A DNA stretch of 23,673 nt from Bdellovibrio sp. (GTDB lineage Bacteria > Bdellovibrionota > Bdellovibrionia > Bdellovibrionales > Bdellovibrionaceae). This document shows, in pieces, positions 1 to 6,465 of the stretch (positions within the stretch are counted from its first letter, which is position 1; every line of letters begins with the position of its first letter). The DNA lies in the NCBI GenBank assembly GCA_003176075.1, contig PSRN01000248.1:1-23673 (forward strand), read 5' to 3'. A model generated the notes under the pieces. That model ran no database searches. It was not told where the DNA came from and saw nothing but the letters and a program-made list of their open reading frames with translations. The position numbers and the translations under genes were made by a program.

Positions 1-420
1 TTAACCAGGTTCTATGACGAAATGATGCATCTTATAACGTGCTAAATTTGGTCTAGACAATGGGGTCCACCGTACTCCAATCAAATGACTTGACCATATG
101 GAATTGGGTAGACCTTGGAAAAAGGTTGCCATTCCAGTAATAACATCTCCTGCGAAGCTAGAGTTTTGCCACTGAGAACCCCAGAATATTGCTTGGGTCT
201 GCATACCGGATAACCCACCCTGACCGTAATTTAGCAAAGGTCCGACATCACCATGTGTATATTGTCCTGTCGCTGGTTGTGAGCTGCCAGTAATGACCTT
301 AACTTTACCTTTATGAGGCGGAAAATTATGGGGAATCCCATTTTTTTCTTTAGCAAATACCATTGAAGCAAGTAATGCAATCAACACAATCACAGTTGCT
401 TTCAAATTTTTTATAGACAT
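1..420 (-). CDS. Short secreted protein of unknown function, probably truncated
   Basis: A 139-residue frame from ATG at 418-420 to a TAA at 1-3. The open frame extends upstream to 540, but the ATG at 420 opens a classic signal peptide: basic MSIKNLK, hydrophobic ATVIVLIALLASMV, and a likely cut after VFA near residue 23. The mature part carries GPLLNYGQGG, IFWGSQW and GDVITGMATFFQGL. From memory these loosely recall the phosphate-induced/Exordium-like secreted family, but that is weak. Those proteins are about twice as long, so the C-terminal half seems missing. The last 25 residues (from SHLIGVRW) look unlike a natural ending. Dropping one base near 75-80 would give LEYGG followed by a stop, so a frameshift is possible. 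There is no convincing ribosome binding site beyond a GGGGCG run. The neighbouring sequence is also degraded. Confidence 0.5.
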   Translation of the reverse strand: MSIKNLKATVIVLIALLASMVFAKEKNGIPHNFPPHKGKVKVITGSSQPATGQYTHGDVGPLLNYGQGGLSGMQTQAIFWGSQWQNSSFAGDVITGMATFFQGLPNSIWSSHLIGVRWTPLSRPNLARYKMHHFVIEPG

Positions 421-540
421 CTTTTCGCCCCAGTGAAGTTTGCATAAGTAGACGTTTACTATGCTATAAGAGGCAGGATATGGCCTGCCGTTCGATCTGA
501 ATAGTCCAGTTAAGATTAGTACTTTCCAAAGTCGAGCCAC

Positions 541-699
541 GTGAAAGTCGCCCCGTCATCAAAGCACTTACATCACCGACGCCTCCATCGACCATGGCAG
601 GTGTATGTTGCGGCTAATGCGGAAGCCATCCATCGCAATTTTGCTCGATTGCATCCGGCGGATCGATTTGTGATCGAGAACAGGCAATCTATAAAATAA
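541..699 (+). pseudogene. Frameshifted remnant resembling the DUF4242 / nickel-binding-like family
   Basis: Frame 541-699 encodes the stretch VYVAANAEAIHRNFARLHPA followed by DRFVIENRQSI and a TAA. From memory this matches the usual end of small DUF4242-type proteins, which read roughly (C)VYVAPxxEAIREHARxxGFPADRI. Just upstream, in the next frame (about 566-590), the sequence reads STYITDASID, like the SYVTDDK segment that normally precedes it. The two pieces in adjacent frames suggest a single gene broken by a frameshift. The N-terminal two thirds are not recognisable. The family call rests on pattern memory only. Confidence 0.35.
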
Positions 700-1051
700 T
701 GACCGTTGGAGTGAGCTTTGTTGCTCGCTCAGGGGCACAGGTCACGCCTCATTTCCGAGGCGGTTTTCAGTGTGCCTGCCGCCTCCCCCAAAAGAGGTTG
801 GATTTTGGTCGAATATACCCGGTTAGGCGATTGCCGCTGCGGCGAAAAAAAGAAGTGAGCCTTTGATTAATATCCTGACTTACGAATTGAAGACTCACTC
901 GGCTCAGACCTCTTGGGTGATCATGGCCCACCACAGGGAGTGAATCCCTGCAATTGCGCTTCACAAGCGCTCCAAAGACCCCGGAAATCGCTTTGAAAAA
1001 GGGCGGTGGATTTGTGTTATCAAAACATTACTTTTGGTCACGTGGGAATCA
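700..1051. other. Non-coding stretch, no gene recognised
   Basis: Frames open here on both strands (for example 767-964 on minus and 954-1184 on plus), but their translations show no recognisable domain, signal or clean ribosome binding site. The one local structure seen is a 6-bp hairpin, CGCCTC at 745-750 with GAGGCG at 757-762, followed by GTTTTC. It could be a weak terminator for whatever once read rightward. Together with the remnants on either side, this looks like decaying sequence. Confidence 0.4.
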
Positions 1052-1237
1052 TCAAAATCGCCACCCGAAATCATTGGGCTTTTCGTGGCAGTTTTTACAC
1101 CGATTTGGTCACACCGCTTTCAATGCCCGCTGGATGGCCGTGGTGGATACGCCTGCGAGCCTGGCGATCTCGCGCATTGAATGACCCTGCTGGCGTAGAG
1201 AGCGACATCCTTTCGGAGAATTGACACCTCTATTATC
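1052..1237 (-). pseudogene. Helix-turn-helix remnant with an in-frame TGA and a CxxC tail
   Basis: On the minus strand, the frame between a TAA (1238-1240) and a TGA (1109-1111) reads RSLRQQGHSMREIARLAGVS then TTAIQRALKAV. This is a textbook helix-turn-helix of the kind in resolvases, IS30-type transposases and small regulators. There is no start codon upstream before the stop except internal ones. Directly after the TGA the same frame continues PNRCKNCHEKPNDFGWRF and stops at 1052-1054. A CxxC following such an HTH is common in small HTH-plus-zinc-ribbon proteins, so the TGA may be a nonsense mutation in a once longer gene. It is a fragment either way. Confidence 0.4.
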
Positions 1238-1262
1238 TTAGATTCAATTATCTTAGATTCAA
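1233..1262. repeat. Perfect 15-bp tandem duplication over the ribH stop codon
   Basis: TTATCTTAGATTCAA occurs twice back to back (1233-1247 and 1248-1262). The second copy holds the ribH stop codon (TAA at 1248-1250 read leftward), so the codons NLR-stop are repeated immediately downstream of the gene. Confidence 0.9.
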
Positions 1263-1652
1263 TAACCTCTCCAAGGCCATGACGGCTGCTTTGGCGCAAT
1301 TTTGATGGCGGACCACCGCCTGTTCCTTGGTGGCGCCAGGACCAATGATTCCAAGTCCCATCGGCTTAAGAAATCTAAGCTGCAATTCAACAAGGGCGCG
1401 GTGAACAACATGACCCATCACTTCACCGTGTAGAGTTTCACCTTTTTCGATATATCCAAGCACCACCAATCCGGAAACATCCGGCTTCGCCAACAAGATG
1501 TTTGCGGCGAAGGGCGCCTCATAACATCCGGGAACTCTAACGATATGTGGGGATCGTATGCCGATACGCTCAAGTTCGCCGACCGCGACGCCCACCATTT
1601 TTTCAATGAGGTCCTTGTTAAATTCAGCCGCTATGATCGATACTTTACTCAT
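1248..1652 (-). CDS. ribH: 6,7-dimethyl-8-ribityllumazine synthase (RibH)
   Basis: A 134-residue protein. Lumazine synthase joins 5-amino-6-ribitylamino-uracil to 3,4-dihydroxy-2-butanone 4-phosphate, the penultimate step of riboflavin synthesis, usually as a cytoplasmic pentamer or icosahedron. Visible family marks are the substrate-binding VPGCYEAPFAA (usual VPGAFEIPLAA) near residue 40 and LGYIEKGETLH near 66, which holds the catalytic histidine of the GETxH motif. The C-terminal part is divergent: IIGPGATKEQA stands where most members have VLTTDTxEQA, and the GTKAGNKG loop is absent. The ATG overlaps the stop of the upstream acetyltransferase gene (ATGAGTAA), so translation is probably coupled. 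No other rib gene is in the window, so this may be a second or repurposed copy. Confidence 0.85.
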   Translation of the reverse strand: MSKVSIIAAEFNKDLIEKMVGVAVGELERIGIRSPHIVRVPGCYEAPFAANILLAKPDVSGLVVLGYIEKGETLHGEVMGHVVHRALVELQLRFLKPMGLGIIGPGATKEQAVVRHQNCAKAAVMALERLLNLR

Positions 1653-2130
1653 CGCTATTCTCCTTGAGGTGGGCGGCGAAGCCGCCGCGGGCGTTATCCG
1701 CGGTTAGTGTCATTGCGTGAATATCAGGGCGAAATTGAAAACCAAACTGTTCATAAAAATTTCGATTATGGTGAGCCGTAAAGAGCCCGATCATAATCAG
1801 TCCCCTGGCCTTGGCACAAACAAGCAATTCATTCAGGATTCGCGAACCGATTCCTTTAGACTGTAAATCTGGTCTAACAGCAACGTCCCAAATTCCTCCA
1901 TAATACACCCTGTCAGATACCAATCGTCCAATTCCAACCAGAGTTTCCGCTTGATATGCGACGACGACATCGCTGGAGCCCGCAAGTGCCGCGCGCATGG
2001 CACTGGGACTTCGCTTTCTCATTCCCACGGATTCAAATAAAGCGCTAAGGGCCGCCAAATCCACATCCACATCGACATCCCCATTCGCATCCTGATCGGT
2101 CATCAGACGACGAATTTCAATGCCTTCCAT
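1645..2130 (-). CDS. GNAT-family N-acetyltransferase
   Basis: A 161-residue protein with the GNAT fold signature: VGIGRLVSD on the central strand, then DVAVRPDLQSKGIGSRIL near residues 82-99, which is the acetyl-CoA pyrophosphate-binding motif A (Q/RxxGxG/A). It ends with the usual FYEQFGF near residue 125. The family transfers acetyl groups to amines or protein N-termini; the substrate cannot be read from the sequence. The start ATG at 2128-2130 has GGGAG six bases upstream. A DVDVDVD run near residue 20 comes from a 6-bp DNA repeat. The C-terminal tail (RGGFAAH) is encoded by a copy of the small palindromic repeat at 1669-1691. It overlaps ribH by 8 bp. Confidence 0.85.
   Translation of the reverse strand: MEGIEIRRLMTDQDANGDVDVDVDLAALSALFESVGMRKRSPSAMRAALAGSSDVVVAYQAETLVGIGRLVSDRVYYGGIWDVAVRPDLQSKGIGSRILNELLVCAKARGLIMIGLFTAHHNRNFYEQFGFQFRPDIHAMTLTADNARGGFAAHLKENSDE
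1669..1691 (-). repeat. Small palindromic repeat copy 1, inside the acetyltransferase gene
   Basis: Read leftward this is CCCGCGGCGGCTTCGCCGCC followed by CAC. The GGCGGC/GCCGCC stem closes on a TTC loop. It matches the intergenic copies at 11630-11653 and 20414-20437, and lies in the last 15 codons of the acetyltransferase gene. Confidence 0.6.
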
Positions 2131-2177
2131 ATTCTACTCCCAACGACGAAAAAATCATGGATCGGTGCTTGAGTTGG

Positions 2178-3230
2178 TTACAATGTCTGTTGATATCCCA
2201 CCGTCACAACATATTGGGGCGTCAACTGCACGCCGTTCACATATTCATAAATCGGCAGCTGAACCATTTGATAGAGCGAAATAGTTTCTGTAATCTTTTC
2301 GTTCGCTCCAGGGGTCACGTATACATGTGTACCCCCGGTGTTCCCGCCGTTGGCTGCCGCGCCTGAATCGCTATTGAACCAACGTGTGTTGAGTTGCAGG
2401 AACGGCGTCACCATTTCGTTGGCAAAGTATCGGACACCGAGATTGAAATGATAACCGTCCCCGGGACGGAAATTGTTGACCTCCTTGATGGCCGACTGGA
2501 ACTGAAGTTGCGTAAAGCCAGACCAGGAGCAGCCCAAAGCCTCATTGTAATCCAAAATATAAATGAGATCGGTGGTCCCCGTCCCAAGTTGCAGCCGAGC
2601 ATCCACGGGAACATCCCTGACAACCGTTGGATCGGTCGACGTGCCCGTTTGATTGGTCGCTCCAGTGGCCACCTTCATGCCGAAAGTGAAATTGAAATGA
2701 TCAAGCCCAAAGACATTTTTCAGCGTTCCTAACAGTTTGAGATCGCCAATGCCCATGGCGTTGGATGTATAAGCGCCACCGCCTGGCGTTGGAGAGGAAC
2801 CATCCCAAGGGTTTCCGCCGCCATTCCCGTTTGTGGTGTGCCCTCGGGACACAACCGGAACAATCCAGGTCAAAGCAAAGCGGTCCTGATCGTACCGAAG
2901 TCCCAAGGTGTAATACATACTGAGAGTCGACTGCTCGACTTCCTGGCTGTACCCAAGGTTCGCCGCCGCCCCCAATTTGGAAATCGTGCCCGAGCCTGAA
3001 CGGAGCTGATTTTCATTCAGATAATCAAAACGAAATTCAAAGGTCCAACCGTTGTCCACGGCGGCCGGTTGATCCTCCCATCTTGAATCAATGCAGGCGC
3101 CGCAACTGGCGGTGGCCAAGGCCTGTGACCCTGGGAGCATCAGCATCAGCATCGGCATCGGCAACATCAGGATCATCAGAGCGGTTTGAATTTTCACGGT
3201 TTGAACTTTCACGAACCTTCCATAACACAT
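2178..3230 (-). CDS. Outer-membrane beta-barrel protein (transporter-like)
   Basis: Exported protein of about 350 residues with no catalytic motif. After a hydrophobic leader (ALMILMLPMPMLMLMLP, likely cut after QALA) the chain alternates polar and aromatic residues in many short strands, e.g. WTFEFRFDYL, MYYTLGLRY, FALTWIVPVV, IGDLKLLGTLK, FNFTFGMKVATG and FNLGVRYFANEMVTPFLQLN. Glycine/asparagine-rich loops link them (NGNGGGNPWDG, AANGGNTGGTH). This pattern resembles the MetA/phenol-degradation-pathway family of putative OM transporters. The start is uncertain. A TTG at 3291-3293 has GAGGG upstream but makes the leader too long; the ATG at 3228-3230 and the GTG at 3210-3212 give good signal peptides but poor ribosome binding sites. 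It follows the methyltransferase gene by 15-80 bp, so the two are probably co-transcribed. Confidence 0.65.
   Translation of the reverse strand: MCYGRFVKVQTVKIQTALMILMLPMPMLMLMLPGSQALATASCGACIDSRWEDQPAAVDNGWTFEFRFDYLNENQLRSGSGTISKLGAAANLGYSQEVEQSTLSMYYTLGLRYDQDRFALTWIVPVVSRGHTTNGNGGGNPWDGSSPTPGGGAYTSNAMGIGDLKLLGTLKNVFGLDHFNFTFGMKVATGATNQTGTSTDPTVVRDVPVDARLQLGTGTTDLIYILDYNEALGCSWSGFTQLQFQSAIKEVNNFRPGDGYHFNLGVRYFANEMVTPFLQLNTRWFNSDSGAAANGGNTGGTHVYVTPGANEKITETISLYQMVQLPIYEYVNGVQLTPQYVVTVGYQQTL
3183..3212. repeat. 15-bp tandem duplication in the signal-peptide region
   Basis: GGTTTGAATTTTCAC (3183-3197) is followed by GGTTTGAACTTTCAC (3198-3212), with one mismatch. It encodes VKVQT-VKIQT in the beta-barrel protein leader, so the duplication is in frame. 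A 6-bp slippage-like run follows at 3139-3165. Confidence 0.8.
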
Positions 3231-3308
3231 TTGCAAGTAAGATGCATGGAAGCGGGACTGATGTAAATTGATAAATTGATCCGCGAAATTCAATTATCCC
3301 TCGCCAGT

Positions 3309-4157
3309 TCAAGGCCGGTTTTTCTGAACTTGATGCCAATTTCGATAAAGGTTTTCTTTTGCTTCCTCCGAGTCTTGCTCCTTCGTGAACTCCAGCATCA
3401 GGGTTCCGTCCAGTAGAATTTTGGGATTTATCGACAGCCAAAAGACTTTCCAATACTCCCGCCGGGCTTCAGGGTTCTTCCTCAGGTTGCGGCGCAGGTT
3501 GAGAAGCTGAATAAGCGCCATCCACGGATAGAGGAACAGAAATGGGAGAAGGCATGACGGCTGCAGACGGGTGAAATGAATCCTTTCCAGGCGAAAGCCC
3601 GCGACCTCCGCCAAAACGTTGAGATGACAGACGCCCGAAAGAAAAAGATGACCAAAGTAAATCTTGCCGCTTTCCCTTGAGTTGAACCAAAGGCCGTCGA
3701 CAGTGTTCGGCGGCATGATCCGCCCAAACCGTTCAGATTCGCTGAACAGGTAGGACAGTTTGGCGGTCATATTTGATTGATTGGGCGTTGTCAGCAGAAG
3801 TCTCCCACCCCGTTTTAGGACACGAGAAAACTCCATCATGGCGAAGAGTTGGTTCGGCAAGTGCTCAATCCCCTCCTGTGAAATAACAAAGTCGACGGAC
3901 TCTTTGGAAAGCCCGATTCTCTCGTTCAAATCACAAACCTGGCATGTGGGTTCCTTCAACTTATAGAAGGCCGGAAATAAATCCATTGGAATCACACGGG
4001 CTCCGCTGTGCAAGAGCCATTGGGTCGTACGACCTTCTCCGGCTGGCACATCCAATACCAGGCGTCCTGAAAATCGACCCCGATCAGTATTGAGGGCCCG
4101 CTCAAATATTTGTTGAAAATCCACGGTCAGTTGCCCCCTGGCATGGAGTGAAGCCAT
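3309..4157 (-). CDS. Class I SAM-dependent methyltransferase
   Basis: A 282-residue protein. Residues 33-42 (LVLDVPAGEG) are motif I, the S-adenosylmethionine glycine loop. Next come VIPMDLFP (motif II acidic strand end), ESVDFVISQEGIEHLPNQ (motif IV and the EHL helix typical of Methyltransf_11/25), and a strand with VLKRGGRLLLTTPN (motif VI). The last 100 residues hold a hydrophobic helix (SCLLPFLFLYPWMALIQLL) and a charged tail. This is typical of methyltransferases found with glycan or lipid genes, though the substrate is unknown. The ATG at 4155-4157 has a GGGGGAG site 5 bases upstream. It lies 15-80 bp before the beta-barrel protein gene. Confidence 0.8.
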   Translation of the reverse strand: MASLHARGQLTVDFQQIFERALNTDRGRFSGRLVLDVPAGEGRTTQWLLHSGARVIPMDLFPAFYKLKEPTCQVCDLNERIGLSKESVDFVISQEGIEHLPNQLFAMMEFSRVLKRGGRLLLTTPNQSNMTAKLSYLFSESERFGRIMPPNTVDGLWFNSRESGKIYFGHLFLSGVCHLNVLAEVAGFRLERIHFTRLQPSCLLPFLFLYPWMALIQLLNLRRNLRKNPEARREYWKVFWLSINPKILLDGTLMLEFTKEQDSEEAKENLYRNWHQVQKNRP

Positions 4158-4178
4158 CGCGGCTCCCCCTTAGACCCA

Positions 4179-4207
4179 TCGCTAACCGAGACCGGGTGAG
4201 ATGACAA
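4179..4207 (-). promoter_or_regulatory. Possible sigma-70-like promoter for the methyltransferase cluster
   Basis: Read leftward, TTGTCA (4202-4207) and TAGCGA (4179-4184) are 17 bp apart, 20-50 bp upstream of the methyltransferase start and just after a terminator. The -35 box is good and the -10 box poor, so this is tentative. Confidence 0.25.
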
Positions 4208-4244
4208 CAGAAGATGAAGAAACGCCACTTGGGGTTTGAAAACG

Positions 4245-4273
4245 AAAAAACCTAGTGACGCAAGCACTAAAGG
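4245..4273 (-). terminator. Rho-independent terminator of the 705-codon gene
   Basis: Read leftward: CCTTTAGTG, loop CTTGCGT, then CACTAGG and TTTTTT. The TAGTG/CACTA stem is extended by a CC/GG pair beyond a TT bulge and is followed by six T. The stop codon (TAG, 4267-4269) is part of the stem. It separates this gene from the downstream methyltransferase cluster. Confidence 0.75.
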
Positions 4274-6384
4274 TGTTGGCTCGTGACTACGCGGCTCTGC
4301 TCCCCCAGCTCGACCTCGATATTCCAAAACTCTTCCCCAAATTCATATACCTTTTTTGAAAAATACCGTCTTCCCAACTCGGCAAGCCTCCGGGCCGTCG
4401 CAAACTCGTCAACTTGAAGCTGCCCGCCCAACAGCACGGCCCGATCCAAATGATGCTCAATCGCACGGACAAGAACGTCATAGACTTCGAATCGGTCAGG
4501 AAAAAGCCTACCTAGATAATCCGCCCGTTGGAGCAGCATGTGCAAATAGTCGGCCGAGTTTGGATCCTGCATTAGAACCGAAAAGATGTTGGATTGATGA
4601 ATCAAATTGAAAAATCCGGAAATAAATTGCGGGCTTCCTGAATGATTAATGATCTGCACAATCTTTCTCATCAGCAATTGAAATTCTTCGGGGAATGAGT
4701 CCGGTCTCAGCCCAAACAGAATGGACAAGCTCGCTCTCGCCGCTGATTGATCGGTTTTTGAACGATCCCTGAATTCAAGCAAGGTCAGCGCTTGCATCAC
4801 TTTGGTAAAAATCCGGATCAAATGAAGGTTGGACGGATTCATCAAGCTCCGCAGACGCGATTCCAACTCTTTTTGAGTCTTCCAGGGATCACGGACGAAC
4901 GCGGGGTTACTCAGGAACTCCATGATTGCCGCCTCATCTTCACTTGTCATTTGGTTCGCAATATCCGCAATCGACCCCTCTCTCACGAAAACAATTTGCC
5001 AGCTTCGATAGGGCTCCTCTAAAAAATCGTTGGCGGTTGTCGGACCGCTTGCGTTGGCGGGCTGAAGGCGCAAGATGTTCGGCAAGCCCTCAATCACCTC
5101 AGATTCAGTGGCCCAACTGAGTTTTGGACGGTCGGCGACTTCCGCTGTGAGCTCATTATCGTGAAATTCTTGCCGCATTCTGGTTTTGATCCCTTCCTGC
5201 ATTTCAGCGAAGTGACGAAAATGGCTGGAGTCAATTGCTTGACCGTAATCCACGATAACACGGAGGACATTAAGCCCATGCCGCAGTTTCAAATACTCAA
5301 AATATTTCCTGCCTTCCAGATAAGCCGACCTGGCTTCATCCAGGTCCCTTACAATCCATCGAGTAAAGATCCAGTTCAAAATTTTCGGATCTGGCTGCTG
5401 CTCGGGCGGCAGAGTCGCGGCCTTCTTCAATAATCGGCGCAATACAAGAAAAGAGTATGGATTCTCAACGAATCCGGCTTTGGCCTTTGATAAACTCACG
5501 GATTGTACAAAGTCGCGAATTCCGTCGCTGTCTTTTGATTCGAAGACAAGTTGAGCAGCCAACCTAAAGAGGTTTCGATAATTTTCTATCCGGGAATTCG
5601 GTTTAAGTTTTTTGATGAAGTCATTGGCGACCCGCGCGACCGTGGTGCTTCCACGGTAGTGATCGTATGCCGAAATCAGCTTGAATGCGATCTCCACATT
5701 CCTGACGAAATAGGGGTCCCATTCGTCAATCAGTTGGCTCGATCGCTTCTGACCGTTGTGAGAGTCCTTTCTCTTTAGCCACTTCAACAGCGCACTTTGG
5801 ACCACGTCAGGATCGCCGTCGATCAGCGCCAAGTATTGAACAAGTTCCTTCAGGTCCTTTTCGGTCATTGGGTCGTCAGCCGAATTTACAATTTTCGCGT
5901 TATCCTCATCGGTTTCGATGGATGGACTTCTCCGAACTCGCCTGAGAATATCGGGTGTTCTTTCATTTAACTCCTTGACTCCCCAACCCTTCGGTGGAGG
6001 GTCAAGAACCGCCGAAGCGATGCGATGTATTGATCCGAATAAGCGCCATGTCGTTGGCTTTGCCGGGTCATTGACTTTGGAGCACGACAAAGCCGCTTCA
6101 GGAACAGCGCGTGAAGCCATCACTTGCAAAGACGCGAGCAGAAAAAATGCCATAATCAGAGCGCAAAGTGGTTCATCCGGCAAATTCCTGAGCCACAAAG
6201 GCATGAGATTTTGCGGCACGTCGAGGCGGAGGGAGAAGCCGTAGCCGAGTCTACGGCGCCGACCGACAACGAAGATGTGCCGCAAAAGCTCGTGCCGACT
6301 GGCCAGGAATTTGCCGGATGAACCACTAAGTTGACGGAGGTCATCTTTATGAGACCTTTCAGCGGTTTTTTCCAACAAAAGCAC
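4267..6384 (-). CDS. Large exported or membrane-anchored protein of unknown function
   Basis: Up to 705 codons and no domain I recognise. The only hydrophobic segment is CALIMAFFLLASLQVMASRA (residues 74-93), which reads as a signal peptide or N-terminal anchor. The rest is a soluble, helix-rich chain with many leucine/charged helices (VLRRLLKKAATL, LHMLLQRADYLGRLF, RRLAELGRRYF), suggesting an alpha-solenoid or scaffold. The start is unclear. GTG at 6382-6384 lies just after TAGGGAG, but residues 20-75 are encoded by the long hairpin element at 6167-6327, and ATGs at 6202-6204 and 6151-6153 give more ordinary leaders. The true protein may therefore begin near residue 61 or 78. It lies 81 bp downstream of the M16 protease gene and ends in a terminator, so it may share that transcript. 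Confidence 0.6.
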   Translation of the reverse strand: MLLLEKTAERSHKDDLRQLSGSSGKFLASRHELLRHIFVVGRRRRLGYGFSLRLDVPQNLMPLWLRNLPDEPLCALIMAFFLLASLQVMASRAVPEAALSCSKVNDPAKPTTWRLFGSIHRIASAVLDPPPKGWGVKELNERTPDILRRVRRSPSIETDEDNAKIVNSADDPMTEKDLKELVQYLALIDGDPDVVQSALLKWLKRKDSHNGQKRSSQLIDEWDPYFVRNVEIAFKLISAYDHYRGSTTVARVANDFIKKLKPNSRIENYRNLFRLAAQLVFESKDSDGIRDFVQSVSLSKAKAGFVENPYSFLVLRRLLKKAATLPPEQQPDPKILNWIFTRWIVRDLDEARSAYLEGRKYFEYLKLRHGLNVLRVIVDYGQAIDSSHFRHFAEMQEGIKTRMRQEFHDNELTAEVADRPKLSWATESEVIEGLPNILRLQPANASGPTTANDFLEEPYRSWQIVFVREGSIADIANQMTSEDEAAIMEFLSNPAFVRDPWKTQKELESRLRSLMNPSNLHLIRIFTKVMQALTLLEFRDRSKTDQSAARASLSILFGLRPDSFPEEFQLLMRKIVQIINHSGSPQFISGFFNLIHQSNIFSVLMQDPNSADYLHMLLQRADYLGRLFPDRFEVYDVLVRAIEHHLDRAVLLGGQLQVDEFATARRLAELGRRYFSKKVYEFGEEFWNIEVELGEQSRVVTSQHL
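6167..6327 (+). repeat. Long hairpin element, copy A (candidate structured RNA)
   Basis: The left arm (6167-6222) and right arm (6271-6327) are inverted repeats: the outer 24 bp are perfect, and a second paired block contains TTTTGCGGCAC. Between them is a core (6223-6270), GAGGCGGAGGGAGAA, then stem GCCGTAG/CTACGGC around a 6-nt loop, then GCCGACCGACAAC. The core recurs nearly unchanged at 20228-20277, where the arms have unrelated sequence but again pair with each other. Two within-arm transitions (near 6202 and 6220) leave G-U pairs only if the plus strand is the RNA. The element sits in the 5' part of the 705-codon gene, antisense to it. I do not recognise it as any known RNA family. Confidence 0.75.
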
Positions 6385-6465
6385 TCCCTAACTGGCCAGA
6401 GTTCTCCGACTTTACTGCACTCAACAGGCTGTGGGAGAGGTGAGGGTTTAACCATATGATCGGGC

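Noticed and set aside
1106..1114. TGA as a selenocysteine codon in the HTH fragment
   Set aside because: No selenoprotein-like context or evident SECIS stem, and the fragment has no start codon. Nonsense decay is simpler.
767..1224. Overlapping frames on both strands (65-76 codons)
   Set aside because: They have no start with a ribosome binding site and no recognisable protein pattern, and they overlap the HTH remnant.
6167..6327. Integron attC, retron or group II intron domain V as the identity of the long hairpin
   Set aside because: There are no attC end motifs (RYYYAAC/GTTRRRY), no reverse transcriptase gene, and no domain V AGC/GAAA pattern. Copies are isolated.
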